Part shown: positions 34,848-46,201 of the stretch, piece by piece
Layout: every line of letters starts with the position of its first letter
How positions within the stretch are numbered: the first letter of the stretch is position 1
Assembly (NCBI GenBank): GCA_928212115.1
Contig: CAKMRJ010005745.1
Location: 225,535,779-225,599,778 of the forward strand
Direction of reading: 5' to 3'
Length of the DNA stretch: 64,000 nt
Source: Lactuca virosa
Taxonomy: Eukaryota > Streptophyta > Magnoliopsida > Asterales > Asteraceae
Made by a program: the position numbers and the translations under genes
Notes under the pieces: model-generated
Database searches by the model: none
The model's input: only the letters and a program-made list of their open reading frames with translations
Told to the model about the DNA's origin: nothing

Positions 34848-36393
34848 TTAAACAGATAATGAATTATTTGGAGTTGCTTGTAGCAGCTGAATCACTTTCT
34901 CCAAATTAACAGTGGATGAACCAAAAGGAGATGAACATGCTTTTTCGGCCATGTTCTTCAAGTCGGTTGCATTCTTTCTCATCTCTTTCCCTTTTTCTCC
35001 ATTCATCAACTCAATGACTAGCTTGGCAACTTCTTCTCTCTTTACATCTTTCTCAATCTCCATGCCAACCCCCCACCTGTTACAACACGACCAGCAATTG
35101 GTTTGTTGGTCACCAGAAAATGGACAACAAATCATTGGGACTCCACTGGAAATACATTCAATTGTCGAATTCCATCCACTGTGTGTTAAAAACCCTCCAA
35201 TTGATGGGTGATTTAGAACTTGTTCTTGTGGGCACCAACTAGCCAACATCCCTCTACTGCTTGTCTCTTCAAAAAACTCTGATGGAAGCTGTACTGCAGA
35301 TTGGCCAATCACCAGGTCCGGACGTATTATCCATAAGAACGGATAATTGCTATTTGCAAGTCCCCAACAAAACTCAAGTAGATGTTGATATTTCATCACT
35401 GTAATGCTACCAAAATTCACATAAATAACTGAAGAAGGTGGTTTAGATTCTAGCCACTTCAAACAGTTGTTATCTTCCTTCCAAAGACTTGATTTGACGA
35501 ACGGTAATGATTCATCAATTTCCTTCTCTAGTAAGTGAAACGGACCAACAGCATAGCATGGAGCAAAGACTGAAGAAAGTGTGTCCAAAAGATCACTGTC
35601 TAGTTCATGAAAGGTATTGAAGATGATGGCAGAAGCGCTTTTTGCTCTCTCTGTTTGTAAACGCAAATATTGAAGCATGTATTCATCAGCAGGGCTGGTC
35701 CTTCTAGTGAATGAAGGCAGGTCTTTTAGACGCAGACCAGGCATAGTTGGTATACAGTCAATCATGGTATTTAAATACTCATTTGATAAAAAAGTGGAAT
35801 CTGTAGAAAATAAATGATAAAATCACCTTCAAATAAGGAACTACAGTGTATACATATATTCCATGTCCTAAACAAACTGAGAGCATATTACCTTTACGTG
35901 GAACCAAATCTCTCTCCAAAAGATTCGGATACTCATGAAGACACATTAGAGAACCAACATCACTGGTCCATAGAACTATCTCGGGGATATCAAATTCTCT
36001 GGCTGCATCGTGGGTGAAGCCCATGAATATGTCAGCAACCATGCAAGTCACCGGTGGAGATGAAGCATTCAGTTTGGAAAGGAGGCTTTTTAAGGGACCC
36101 AAACAAATTTCATCAACGGACATGCAAAAGGAAAGAGCATCTGGGGTGGCACCAGGGTTTTCTGGTGGCGGAAGGCCATCTGGAATGGCTTCAAAGCAAA
36201 AGGAAGGGAGGCCATTTAGGGCGTCCGATCCCTGAGATCGAAGGAGGCGTTGATGGTAGAACTCAGTGTTAACGAAGGTAATATGAAACCCTCTGGAGTG
36301 GAGGATTTTAGCAAGTTTTAGCATTGGGTTAATATGGCCTTGAAATGGGGTTGGTATGCACAACGCATGTGGTTTCTTTAGAATAAAATCCAT
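34848..36393 (-). CDS. UDP-glycosyltransferase, UGT85-like, copy 1
   Basis: Two exons: 36393-35892 and 35800-34848, joined by a 91-bp intron with donor AAAG|GTAATATG and acceptor TTTTCTACAG|ATTCC. Together they give 1455 bp, 484 residues, the normal size. Seen: TPFQGHINPMLKLAK with catalytic-type His20, Asp121 in CMVADIFMGF, and a 44-residue PSPG box at 356-399, from WCPQEQVLNHP to PFSGDQ, ending in the Gln associated with UDP-glucose use. Known: plant family-1 UGTs are cytosolic enzymes moving glucose from UDP-glucose to small-molecule hydroxyls; UGT85 members act on cyanohydrins, terpenols, steviol and others. Substrate is unknown. Oddities: Cys383 inside the PSPG box (Ser in copies 2 and 3), Phe344 (Leu in the others), Ala205 (Gly in the others). 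Confidence 0.95.
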
Positions 36394-36447
36394 GGAAGCT
36401 TTCTCCTTGTTTTTTATTTGAATGCAAGACTACAACTATAAATCTAA

Positions 36448-36458
36448 CTATTTTATAG
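36448..36458 (-). promoter_or_regulatory. TATA box of UGT copy 1
   Basis: CTATAAAATAG on the minus strand, about 55-65 bp before the ATG, a plausible position for a short 5' leader. Conserved in copies 2 and 3. Confidence 0.65.
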
Positions 36459-36850
36459 ACAAACAAAAAAGAAGAAATTGTAACCCTCCTTTTTTGGTAA
36501 TTCAAATTCTCGATATATAGCATCTTCAATTATTATTTAGAATATATATTTAAAATAGGAACACGTTTGTGGTATTTATTTAGAGTAATATACATAAAAA
36601 TGGTTTGTTTGATGCAGTTGGTCGTTTAGTAACCAACTTTTTTTATTTTATAAAAAAAAACTGTCGAATTCCGTCCTTAATTTTTTTTATTCTCAATAAA
36701 CGTCAATAAAATTACAAAACTACTCTCTGCTTGTCAAAATTATATAGTTTCAGTAAAAAAATATATAAAAAATTGATGGTGCATTAATGGTCAAAGTTTG
36801 GATTTTTTAGTGATTTTGTTATCTATTAGTTTGAAAAGGTTATTATATGG

Positions 36851-37040
36851 TTGTCTAGATGAGTTAGATCAAGGTGACATGTTACGAGTTAAATAAGAGA
36901 AAAGAATTGCAACTCCTTAAACTTTCAAGTTACCAGTTAAATAAGAGAAAAGGGACATCTAGTTGTCTAGATGAGTTAGATCAAGGTGACATGTTAGTCA
37001 ACTGAGGTGGTCCACGTGGTGCTAACATGGCGTCCACGTA
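36851..37040 (-). promoter_or_regulatory. UGT copy 1 upstream region: direct repeat and G-box
   Basis: A 34-bp direct repeat starting TTGTCTAGATGAGTTAGATC lies at 36851-36884 and 36963-36996. Next to it are a perfect G-box CCACGTGG (37012-37019) and a second CCACGTAG (37034-37041). ACGT-core G-boxes bind bZIP and bHLH factors; regulation of this gene by them is inferred. All three copies keep the arrangement, about 460-650 bp before the ATG. Confidence 0.45.
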
Positions 37041-38359
37041 GAATTCCTGGTTAATTAATTTTTTTTTTAAATTGTTTTTAAATTCTAAAACCAAATCTCA
37101 TGTTCTTCATGAACCCAAGTCTCTTTGTATCAATTGGCTAAAGTAACTAACTAGATCATAAAAATTCTACTTTTTTTTCTCTTGTAAAGAACAACACATA
37201 ATGCTAAATAAAATACATAAATAATATTTGAAAAAAAGAACCAAATTTCATCATAACAATTTCCTAATTTGGGTTCTTTATTTAAGACCATGAACTCTTG
37301 TGACAAATCGTTCATACAAACTACAAAAATCATTTTTTCAAATCTAGAATCATCTTGTTTTTCAAATCGCAAGTAGGTGGACGCTGATTTTCATGTCTAG
37401 AGTCATCTCATGCCCAAGCTCGTTCCAACAAACGTCGTAAACAACTTGGTCCTTGTTCTTTTCCTTTCTTTAGAACAAAGTTTAGTTTGGTTCTTGTCTT
37501 TTTTCTTGAAAAAAACCAAAGGAAACGACATTAGGTCACCACAAGAGCAAATTAATATCATCATTGAAATGAAATCACATGTCTTCTTCTTTGAGGCATT
37601 TTCACAAACACCTTCTAGGTAAAAAAAATATTATGTTCTTCTCAAGCATGTCTTCATCAAAACACATAAATACATATCAGGGCTTTTCATTGATGTTTTA
37701 TTGCTTCGTCTAATGGGTAGTCCGGTTTTAAAGCAAGGTAATCTGAGTTTTCCTACCTTCTGGTATCAGCTTCACGGTCTCAATCAGGAACCCATCGACA
37801 TCGTTGATAGCTTCACATTCTCTTAGTAATTACCCATCGACATCGTTGATATAGCAACAACGATTTACAACATGGAGAAGCTTGGTTGCATATTCAAATT
37901 TGGTGGTTTGGAAGAATTTTTTAGTGCTGACGAGGATGAATCATGAAGAAGAAGAGGGGGCGTGAAGAAGAAAGCAAATATGGGTTGTAATGGGGTACGG
38001 GCGCCAACCTACATAAAGCCAGGACGAAAAAAGAACTCGATCTGATGAAGAGCCATAACTAATAAATAAGTGTAGGTCGATATTTAGCCTATCAAGATAT
38101 ATCGACCACATACACCCGAAATCGTCTTACCTTCTGTACTCAACCTATAAAGCAATAGTCCAGGAAATACAGAAAAGGAAAGCTTATTTTTTTTAAAAGG
38201 GTCCTACCCTTACAACCTTAGGACCAAAGCAAGACTCGAAAGAAAAGATCATAGAATGGTTAAAGTCTCAACTATAAGACGAAGCTTAACCTCTCCGGAA
38301 GGGGGTAAGTAATCTTTAGCAGTTCCACTGAAAACTAGATCCAAAATATGGCATCTAAC

Positions 38360-38551
38360 TTAGGCATCAAAGAGTAGTACCAGGGTCCACTCCCCAGTAA
38401 GGCTTTCTAACACAACTTTGTCAATTCTATGCATCGTGACATCTGTAGTGCTCACTGGAGGAAGCCTACACTTAGGTGGCCAACAATACACCAAGATTTC
38501 ATGTAGCAGCATTAGTAACATTCGTCTACAATCTTGCAAGACAAGCAGCAC
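38360..38551 (-). other. unidentified conserved short frame, unit 1
   Basis: A frame including STTDVTMHRIDKVVLESLTG and EWTLVLLFDA is conserved in all three units (48104-48295; 57735-57870 in diverged form) with mostly third-position or conservative changes in the last 40 codons. I do not recognise it. It may be a piece of an exon captured with the unit. No splice context or start can be defended. Confidence 0.3.
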
Positions 38552-38819
38552 ACCTCATACCCTCATTCTGATACACTTTTTAGCCCGATCAACCTAATTT
38601 CAGCCTCTACACCAGCCAACATAACAAATCCAACCACTGGACCTTTTAGTCGCGATGGAAACTAGTAGTAGTTTGAGCACGACCAAGAGAAATATGTTTG
38701 GGAGACCTACAAGACCAACCCCTAGAAACAACGACTTGACGGCAAAAAATTACCAACTTTGTTACAACAACACCTTACAAATACCACAATTACCCAACAG
38801 AACACTCTGCCATACATGT

Positions 38820-41800
38820 TGTAACATCCCGATGTTAAGGTACTTCTAATTTCAATTCTTTTAGTTCATTTATATTGCATTTGGTACCAAAGTTCATGAA
38901 ATGTATGCAGAAAGGGCCTTAATGGCAAATTTGGTAAATTAAGGCTTCAGAGTACGCCATGCATACATGGTGCACGTTGAGCGTACTAGGGCGCACCCTA
39001 GTACGATGGGCGTACATAATTGTGCACTGGGCGTACTTGCAAAATGAGGAAACCCTAATTTTTAGGGTTTGGCAGGTATTTAAGCATCCTTATGGCCTCA
39101 TTTCCCTTAACTTAATCAGCCTCCACCCTCTCATTCGTGTTGTAACCCTAGAACCACCGAATGAATCCATTTCAAGCCTTAAAGTGTCGGTTTGTGTGCT
39201 TAGAAGAAGAAGGAAGGAAGCCAAGCTCATCTTAGAGGAGTGAAGCATTATGGATCTAAAACTTATTCTTCATTTGCAACCTTTCTAAGGTATAAATCTT
39301 GCAACTTGATCTTTCAATCATGTAGATCCAGAAATGGGTGTTTTAGTGATACTTTTTGGTCCCAAATGTCTTATCTTGAGCATGACATGTTCTTGACGAT
39401 TTGAGTTGTCCTTTCAGACCCTAGGATGGGTCATAAGTCATAAAAATGAAGTCCCAATGGTTAGTGTTGCTCCATGCCATCCTGTAGAAGGTTTCATTGG
39501 ATTAATACTCGGAGTTAAGCACTTAATGGGCACATAAAGTCATACAGTTGGAAACTTTATGACTCTATAGTGTATTTTAGCCCTTGATCCAAAATATGGA
39601 CATAAGTGCTTAAGCCATTAAGCACTTATTGAGTTTTGAAGGATGCGAGAGTACGCCATACGTACTCCGAGTACACTCTGCGTACGAGGTCAACCACCCC
39701 GATGGTGGTCAACTACGAGGGTTTGGAGTATGCTCATCATACCTCCGGAATACGCCCCGCGTACTCACACAAGGTCAGCCCGGATGAGTTGACTCGGTGG
39801 GTTGACTTGGCTGGGTTGACTCAGTTGAATTAATGGGTTTGACCGGTTAACTTTGACTTTGACTTTGAACAAATCCAAGTTTGACCAAGTTTCACCTTAA
39901 GGGTATTTTGGGATTTCGAATCGCTTCATTATTCGGGGTTGTGGCCCGATCATCACTTATCATAAGGCTTGGGGTCGTGGGGAAGAAAGGATTTGTCCCT
40001 TTTTGTATGAGGGTGTTAAATTCTAAGTGATTCGAGTGTTCGATGGTGTTTCATAGCCCAAGGGCATGATCATATTTTGGTCGGGCCATTATGAAATTTG
40101 GGTTTTGTTCGAGAAGTTATAAGGCTAAGGTGAATTGTTATAAGTGTAGGGCTTCTCGTCACCTTTCCATGGATATAAAGTTCATCTGGAATGGACTTAG
40201 GATGAAAGAGTTTTGGCCATGTAAAGCTTTAGAGTTTTGGAAGGTCAACTAGTACGCGGGGCGTACCGAGTTAAATGATCGCGGGTGGTCCAACAGTGCA
40301 CCGAGCGTACTAAGGGGTACGCAAGGCGTACTCCCTTCAACAACAAACCCTGATTTTTGAGGTTTTACCCTATATAAGCAACATATTAACCTTCCTCTGG
40401 TCATTTTGGGTCACCCTCCACCCCTCTTATCATTCATTGATACCTAAGAGTGCTTGGAGTGAGTGTTGAAGCTTGGAAGAATGTTGGTAGTTGTTTATGC
40501 AAGAGAAGGAGAATGTTGAAGGCTCGATATTTGGAGAGGAGCTTAGAGATCCAATATTTGCATCATCATTTCGTGACTTTGAAGGTATCAATTCTCCGTC
40601 TTGCTTACTCATTCAATAGATCTTCTTGTGGGCTTGTAGAATCATTTTAGTCCCTATTGGTTGGTCCTTGTGAGCTTGGATTGTTTCAGAAGCTTAATCT
40701 TGTTGATCCGGTAATTTAAGAGGTCCCTTAAGCATAAAGATACAAGCTTTATGGTTTATTTGATCGCATGCATGTGTTAAGATCTTTTATTAAGCTCTTT
40801 CGAGCTTTAGAGCTCCTTTAAGCCATGCATGCAAGTAAAGTTACCAACTTTACTAGATAAGTCATCTATAGGAATCAGATTTGAGATTTTAGAGCAAGGG
40901 ATTAAGGGATTAAGTGCTTTTTCGAGTTGGTTGGGGTTCAGAGGAGTACGTTGGGCGTACCCATATGGTACGCCGCGCGTACTAGCCCCAAAGGGTGTAC
41001 GCTGGGTGTACCAGTTGAGTACGCGGGGCATACTTGGCCAGGTTGGGTTTTCTTGAATTGTTGACTTTCGGACATTGGACCATTGACCAGAAGTGGACTA
41101 GAGTTTAACATTCGTTAATTTGATCCTTTTAGGATTTTGGGCCTTCTCGGGTTAGGCCCATGATGCGTTTGGGCCCAATTGGGAAAATTAGCCCATAAGT
41201 GGGATTTGAATGATTATTTGGTTTGTGGGCCTTTTTATTGGGAGTTTGGGCCTCAGTTTTGGACCAAACAAGGTGAGGGGTAAAGGTGGTAGTTTTACCC
41301 CATGAACGGATTATTGGATTTGAATTGGAACCCAAATGATAATGGAATGTTTTTCATGTATGCTAGCGTGGAGTTTGTAGCAGATCTGCTGTCAGATTTT
41401 ATTCGTGGGTTCAGCTGTCGAGGTGAGTTTTTCCTCAGTGTACTTATGGGACGAAGGCACCAAGGCTGACCCTTTGGATTATTATCCTGGTTATCGTATG
41501 ATTGAGTATTGTATTGATCTATTAGATTAGTATCCTAGTAGATAGGATGATGCTATGCTTAGTGGTTTGTAAGATCTGCCTGATAGTCTATTGACTGGTT
41601 ATATGTTGTCGTGATGTGGGTGGGTTGAGATTGTACTGCTTTGTGTCGTCAGTCAACAAAACCGGTAATGTTTATATCGATATGTTGTTATTATTTGCTG
41701 GGAGTATATGTGTTTTGGGTGTGTATATGTTGACATGTTGTGTGTGGTTGGGTTGAAGCGGTCCTGCTATGTGCTGAAGGCTAACAGACCCAGGGCGTCC

Positions 41801-42285
41801 CGGATAGACTGAAGGCCAGTAGGGCGTACCAGTCAGGCCGAACGCACGGAGAACATTCCAGATAGGCCGAAGGCCGGTGAGGCGTACCAGTCATGCTGAA
41901 GGTTCTATGAGCATACCAGATACACTGTAGGCCGGTAGGGTGTTCCAGACAGAAGGCTCTGTGGGCATACCAGATAGACTGTAGGCCGGTGAGGGGTTTC
42001 AGTCATGATGAAGGCCTTGTGTGTATGTTGTTTGACGTATATGTTATATTATCTGTGTTGATACTTTGGGGGAAATCACTAGGCTTTGTACTTATAGTTT
42101 TTCGTTTATGGTTTCAGGTATTTCAGAGAATCGTGGCAAGTCAAAGACGTGACCGTACACATCTTGATTTTATGTCATTGATCTTGGGAGGCACTGATTT
42201 TTAAATAATGTTTTGAGAACACTAATTTTGTAAACATCTTTATTAAGTAAAAGGTTCGTTTTAAAGAAAATTTTGGGATGTTACA
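38820..42285 (+). repeat. gypsy solo LTR between array units 1 and 2 (3466 bp)
   Basis: Ends TGTAACATCCCGATG and TTTTGGGATGTTACA. No PBS, polypurine tract or coding sequence. Flanks are CATGT on the left and TTAGG on the right, so there is no target duplication. The interior has a degenerate ~1.3-kb duplication: GTAC-palindrome cluster, TATA-like box and donor-like site at 38952-39290, repeated at 40252-40585. A donor GAGGTGAGTT (41419), ~40-bp repeats (41750-42010), GGGGAAATCACTAGGC and an acceptor GGTTTCAGG (42111-42119) follow. Short frames inside have no family resemblance. Confidence 0.9.
38952..39040 (+). repeat. GTAC palindrome cluster 1 of the LTR
   Basis: GTACGCCATGCATAC at 38952 and GTACTAGGG/CCCTAGTAC arms at 38983-39004 with a 4-bp centre, then GTACGATGGGCGTAC and GGGCGTAC. 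Followed by AAACCCTAATTTTTAGGGTTT and the TATA-like TATTTAAG (39077-39084). Later clusters: 39651-39766, 40252-40332, 40946-41034. Confidence 0.85.
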
Positions 42286-42390
42286 TTAGGACTTGTACAC
42301 CGGTTCGATTCCATAAATTTACCATTTTTAATCTTATTTTTGATCCACTCACAACTTACACCTCAGTGAGTTGGAAACTATATATTTCTT

Positions 42391-42720
42391 TTAAGTATTA
42401 ACAATACCATTAAAGACTTTTCCATATCTGTAACCCCACCAAACTCGCACATAAGCTTGCATAATTACACGACCAATCATTCTCGTCTTCATCCCCGCAT
42501 CAATGGGCTGCATTGGCTGGAAAAATAAGGCACCACAACTGAACTGTGGCATGAAAGTCCAAGCTAATAGAGCAACATAGCAAGAGACGAGTATTAGATT
42601 CTTGGAAGGTATTTGGAAAGGGACAAGCCAGGGTGGTAAATGAATGCCTTTGTGATCTAGGTTGCATCGAGTGGGAAGGCGTTCGAGCCTAGTTCTCCAA
42701 AAGAGAAAGTTGACCTTCAT
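42391..42720 (-). pseudogene. LINE-type RT C-terminal (zf-RVT-like) remnant, unit 2
   Basis: A 109-codon frame beginning MKVNFLFWRTRLERLPTRCN and LDHKGIHLPP resembles the start of the zf-RVT domain found at the end of plant non-LTR reverse transcriptases (VNFL-WR--L-RLPTR-NL--RGI). The expected C..C..H..C residues are only partly visible, and the region after residue 60 is unlike the family. So it is a fragment or decayed copy rather than a gene. Confidence 0.5.
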
Positions 42721-42929
42721 AGGAACAAGTTTACACCAATGAGTGGCTGAGTAGGTATGTCACCGTGCTCCAGAAAGCTATCATCAGTGAGTATATGAAG
42801 GGATCTCATAGTGAACCTGCCATCATCCTATAACTTCCCATTTCCAGTCAGCACGACCTTAAGCAAATATGTTACCTAAATCAATCTTATAGAAATCATG
42901 GGCCCGATTAAGGTGTTTAATATAATGAC

Positions 42930-43591
42930 TAGGGGTGAGCGTGGTGCGGTTCGGTGCAGTTATTAGCCAAAACCTCACCACTAACCGCAAATGCGGTTAA
43001 TCCATTTTCAAAACTGCTTGGTGCGGTTATTTTTGCGGTGCGGTTAGGCGGTTATTTTTGCCGTACGGTTTTGTTTTTTCTGTGTTGCGGTTAATGTATT
43101 TGGTGTGGTTTTTAACCACAGTTTGGAGCTCAAACGACTTTAAGAGTTCAAACATATTACTTGTAATAAAAAAAAACCATAAAGTATAAGACAATTAACT
43201 TAAATCACAAACAACTAATATCTTAAAAACGTCAAATCAATAGTAATTAACAATAAATATCTTAAAATTATCTAATTTCACCATTTTTCAAAGTTAAACA
43301 TCACAAAAAACCAACACTTTTGTCTTCTAGTATTTTATCAATCTTTCATCCATGAAACTTGTCTTATTTTTAATATTAAATATATAAATAATTAATAAAA
43401 AAATTGTATATAATATATGCGGTGCGGTGCGGTTTTTTGAAAACTAATAACCGCACCGCACCGCAAATTTGCGGTTTTTGAAAAACATAAAACCTCACCA
43501 TCGGTTTTTATTGCGGTTGAGGTTAATCGGTTGCGGTTTATGCGGTTTTTGCGGTTAGTTTTAGTTGCGGTGTGGTTTTTGCTCACCCCTA
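42930..43591. mobile_element. non-autonomous hAT element (662 bp) in unit 2
   Basis: Terminal inverted repeats TAGGGGTGAGC and GCTCACCCCTA; perfect 8-bp target duplications ATAATGAC (42922-42929 and 43592-43599). Unit 1 has a clean empty site (GTAATGAC once, near 33829). Both subterminal regions are packed with TGCGGTT/AACCGCA motifs. There is no transposase frame. 8-bp duplication and these ends fit the hAT superfamily. Confidence 0.9.
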
Positions 43592-44590
43592 ATAATGACA
43601 CCCCAACCCCCCCCCCCCCCTCACCCTTGTGGGCATCAGAGCGATGCAGCCAAGGCTGCAGGGTGGCTCAACCATTTCAGGGGCTCTAAGCGAACCAAAA
43701 ATATAGGACCCTTTGGATGATGGAAAACCGGAAAAGAAGTTAAACACATACCTTTTGACGTTGAAGATTTGAACAATTGAGAATCTAGAGAGAACAATAG
43801 AAGATAAATGCAACATTTTAGTTTTTAATTGGTAATGGACTAATTGATATTTGAGATATATTAATATTGAGATAAGTTTGGAGAATATGAGAGCTTTTAG
43901 AATTGGACGCCCTAAACCCTACCTTAGAAATGTATAAGGTTGAGATGTCCGTGCAAGGCTGCTATTAGCTCGATGAAACGTTGTAATCATCTCAATCCAA
44001 AGCCCCTTATTATCACTTCTCGAGGTCCACCACCATTTCCAAAGCAAAGAGAGGCTGAGAGCTCTAAGGCTGCCAATTTCCAGCCTCCCTTTAGCTTTGC
44101 TTTTCATTACATTACTCCACACAATCCAAGTTTATTTTTTTGTACACTATTCTATATGTTAAAGATCAAAATCAACTCTTGACCATATTTAGTTACAAAT
44201 AATTGAAATTGGCTATGAACTTAGGGACTTAGGGCATCCACAAGTCAAGTTGTAAAGGGGTTAAATAAGGTGGTAATTAGGATTAAATAAATGATTAAAG
44301 AAGTGTGTGGGTGATGACATGGAATGAAGTTTAATGGAGAAGCTGAATGATTATTCAAATGTTCAATTAAAATGATTATTTGGATTAAACACATGTTTAA
44401 TGTGTTGCGGGCAGTAAAAATAAAGTTGTATAGATAATATTGAATTAGATAATGTAGCATTAATGATTTTGGCATGAATATTAATTTATTAAGGAGATAT
44501 AATATTGAAACTAGATCAACAACAAAACATCGATTATTTTGAGCAAACAAACGGTACCTAGCAGAATATCATCATAAACGCACATGCATC

Positions 44591-46136
44591 TTAAACAGAT
44601 AATGAATTATTTGGAGTTGCTTGTAGCAGCTGAATCACTTTCTCCAAATTAACAGTGGATGAACCAAAAGGAGATGAACATGCTTTTTCGGCCATGTTCT
44701 TCAAGTCGGTTGCATTCTTTCTCATCTCTTTCCCTTTTTCTCCATTCATCAACTCAATGACTAGCTTGGCAACTTCTTCTCTCTTTACATCTTTCTCAAT
44801 CTCCATGCCAACCCCCCACCTGTTACAACACGACCAGCAATTGGTTTGTTGGTCACCAGAAAATGGACAACAAATCATTGGGACTCCACTGGAAATACTT
44901 TCAATTGTCGAATTCCATCCACTGTGTGTCAAAAACCCTCCAATTGATGGGTGATTTAGAACTTGTTCTTGTGGGCACCAACTAGCCAACATCCCTCTAC
45001 TGCTTGTCTCTTCCAAAAACTCTGATGGAAGCTGTACTGCAGATTGGCCAATCACCAGGTCCGGACGTATTATCCATAAGAACGGATAATTGCTATTTGC
45101 AAGTCCCCAACAAAACTCAAGTAGATGTTGATATTTCATCACTGTAATGCTACCAAAATTCACATAAATAACTGAAGAAGGTGGTTTAGATTCTAGCCAC
45201 TTCAAACAGTTGTTATCTTCCTTCCAAAGACTTGATTTGACGAACGGTAATGATTCATCAATTTCCTTCTCTAGTAAGTGAAACGGACCAACAGCATAGC
45301 ATGGAGCAAAGACTGAAGAAAGTGTGTCCAAAAGATCACTGTCTAGTTCATGAAAGGTATTGAAGATGATGGCAGAAGCGCTTTTTGCTCTCTCTGTTTG
45401 TAAACGCAAATATTGAAGCATGTATTCATCACCAGGGCTGGTCCTTCTAGTGAATGAAGGCAGGTCTTTTAGACGTAGACCAGGCATAGTTGGTATACAA
45501 TCAATCATGGTATTTAAATACTCATTTGATAAAAAAGTGGAATCTGTAGAAAATAAATGATAAAATCACCTTCAAATAAGGAACTACAGTGTATACATAT
45601 ATTCCATGTCCTAAACAAACTGAGAGTATATTACCTTTACGTGGAACCAAATCTCTCTCCAAAAGATTCGGATACTCATGAAGACACATTAGAGAACCAA
45701 CATCACTGGTCCATAGAACTATCTCGGGGATATCAAATTCTCTGGCTGCATCGTGGGTGAAGCCCATGAATATGTCAGCAACCATGCAAGTCACCGGTGG
45801 AGATGAAGCATTCAGTTTGGAAAGGAGGCTTTTTAAGGGACCCAAACAAATTTCATCAACGGACATGCAAAAGGAAAGAGCATCTGGGGTGGCACCAGGG
45901 TTTTCTGGTGGCGGAAGGCCATCTGGAATGGCTTCAAAGCAAAAGGAAGGGAGGCCATTTAGGGCGTCGGATCCCTGAGATCGAAGGAGGCGTTGATGGT
46001 AGAACTCAGTGTTAACGAAGGTAATATGAAACCCTCTGGAGTGGAGGATTTTAGCAAGTTTTAGCATTGGGTTAATATGGCCTTGAAATGGGGTTGGTAT
46101 GCACAACGCATGTGGTTTCTTTAGAATAAAATCCAT
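44591..46136 (-). CDS. UDP-glycosyltransferase, UGT85-like, copy 2
   Basis: Exons 46136-45635 and 45543-44591 with the same 91-bp intron, giving 484 residues. All landmarks of copy 1 are kept: His20, Asp121, and PSPG 356-399 ending in DQ. Compared with copy 1 it has Gly205, Leu344 and Ser383 (NSTIESISSG in the PSPG box, closer to the family norm); the coding exons differ otherwise only at a few silent sites that I can see. It lies between two LTRs, with its promoter side to the right. Likely functional; substrate unknown. Confidence 0.95.
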
Positions 46137-46190
46137 GGAAGCTTTCTCCTTGTTTTTTATTTGAATGCAAGACTACAACTATAAATCTAA

Positions 46191-46201
46191 CTATTTTATA
46201 G
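46191..46201 (-). promoter_or_regulatory. TATA box of UGT copy 2
   Basis: CTATAAAATAG on the minus strand at the same distance from the ATG as in copy 1. The G-box CCACGTGG is at 46753-46760. Confidence 0.65.

Larger units (their letters stand above)
33166..38819. repeat. tandem array unit 1 (5.65 kb without LTR)
   Basis: Homology with units 2 and 3 begins at TTAAGACTTGTACACC (33166 onwards; TTAGGACTTGTACACC at 42286 and 52036) and runs to CATGT at 38819. Contents: LINE remnant, C-tract (33846-33860), UGT gene 34848-36393, and upstream non-coding DNA. It lacks the hAT element found in units 2 and 3. A 27-bp tandem duplication (TTATCACTTCTCGAGGTCC..., about 34231-34284) is present only here. 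The regions 33604-34470 and 36460-38359 hold no recognisable gene. Confidence 0.9.

Noticed and set aside
34912..36272. Plus-strand frames of 67-99 codons opposite the UGT exons (and their copies in units 2 and 3)
   Set aside because: They are antisense shadows of the UGT coding sequence, conserved only because the UGT genes are nearly identical. No family resemblance.
34848..36393. Two separate genes instead of one split UGT
   Set aside because: The sequence between them has good splice sites, the join keeps frame, and the 484-residue sum matches the family length and domain order.
38655..38849. Plus-strand frame of 64 codons before the array LTR
   Set aside because: It crosses the LTR boundary and is not open in the other units at the same place.
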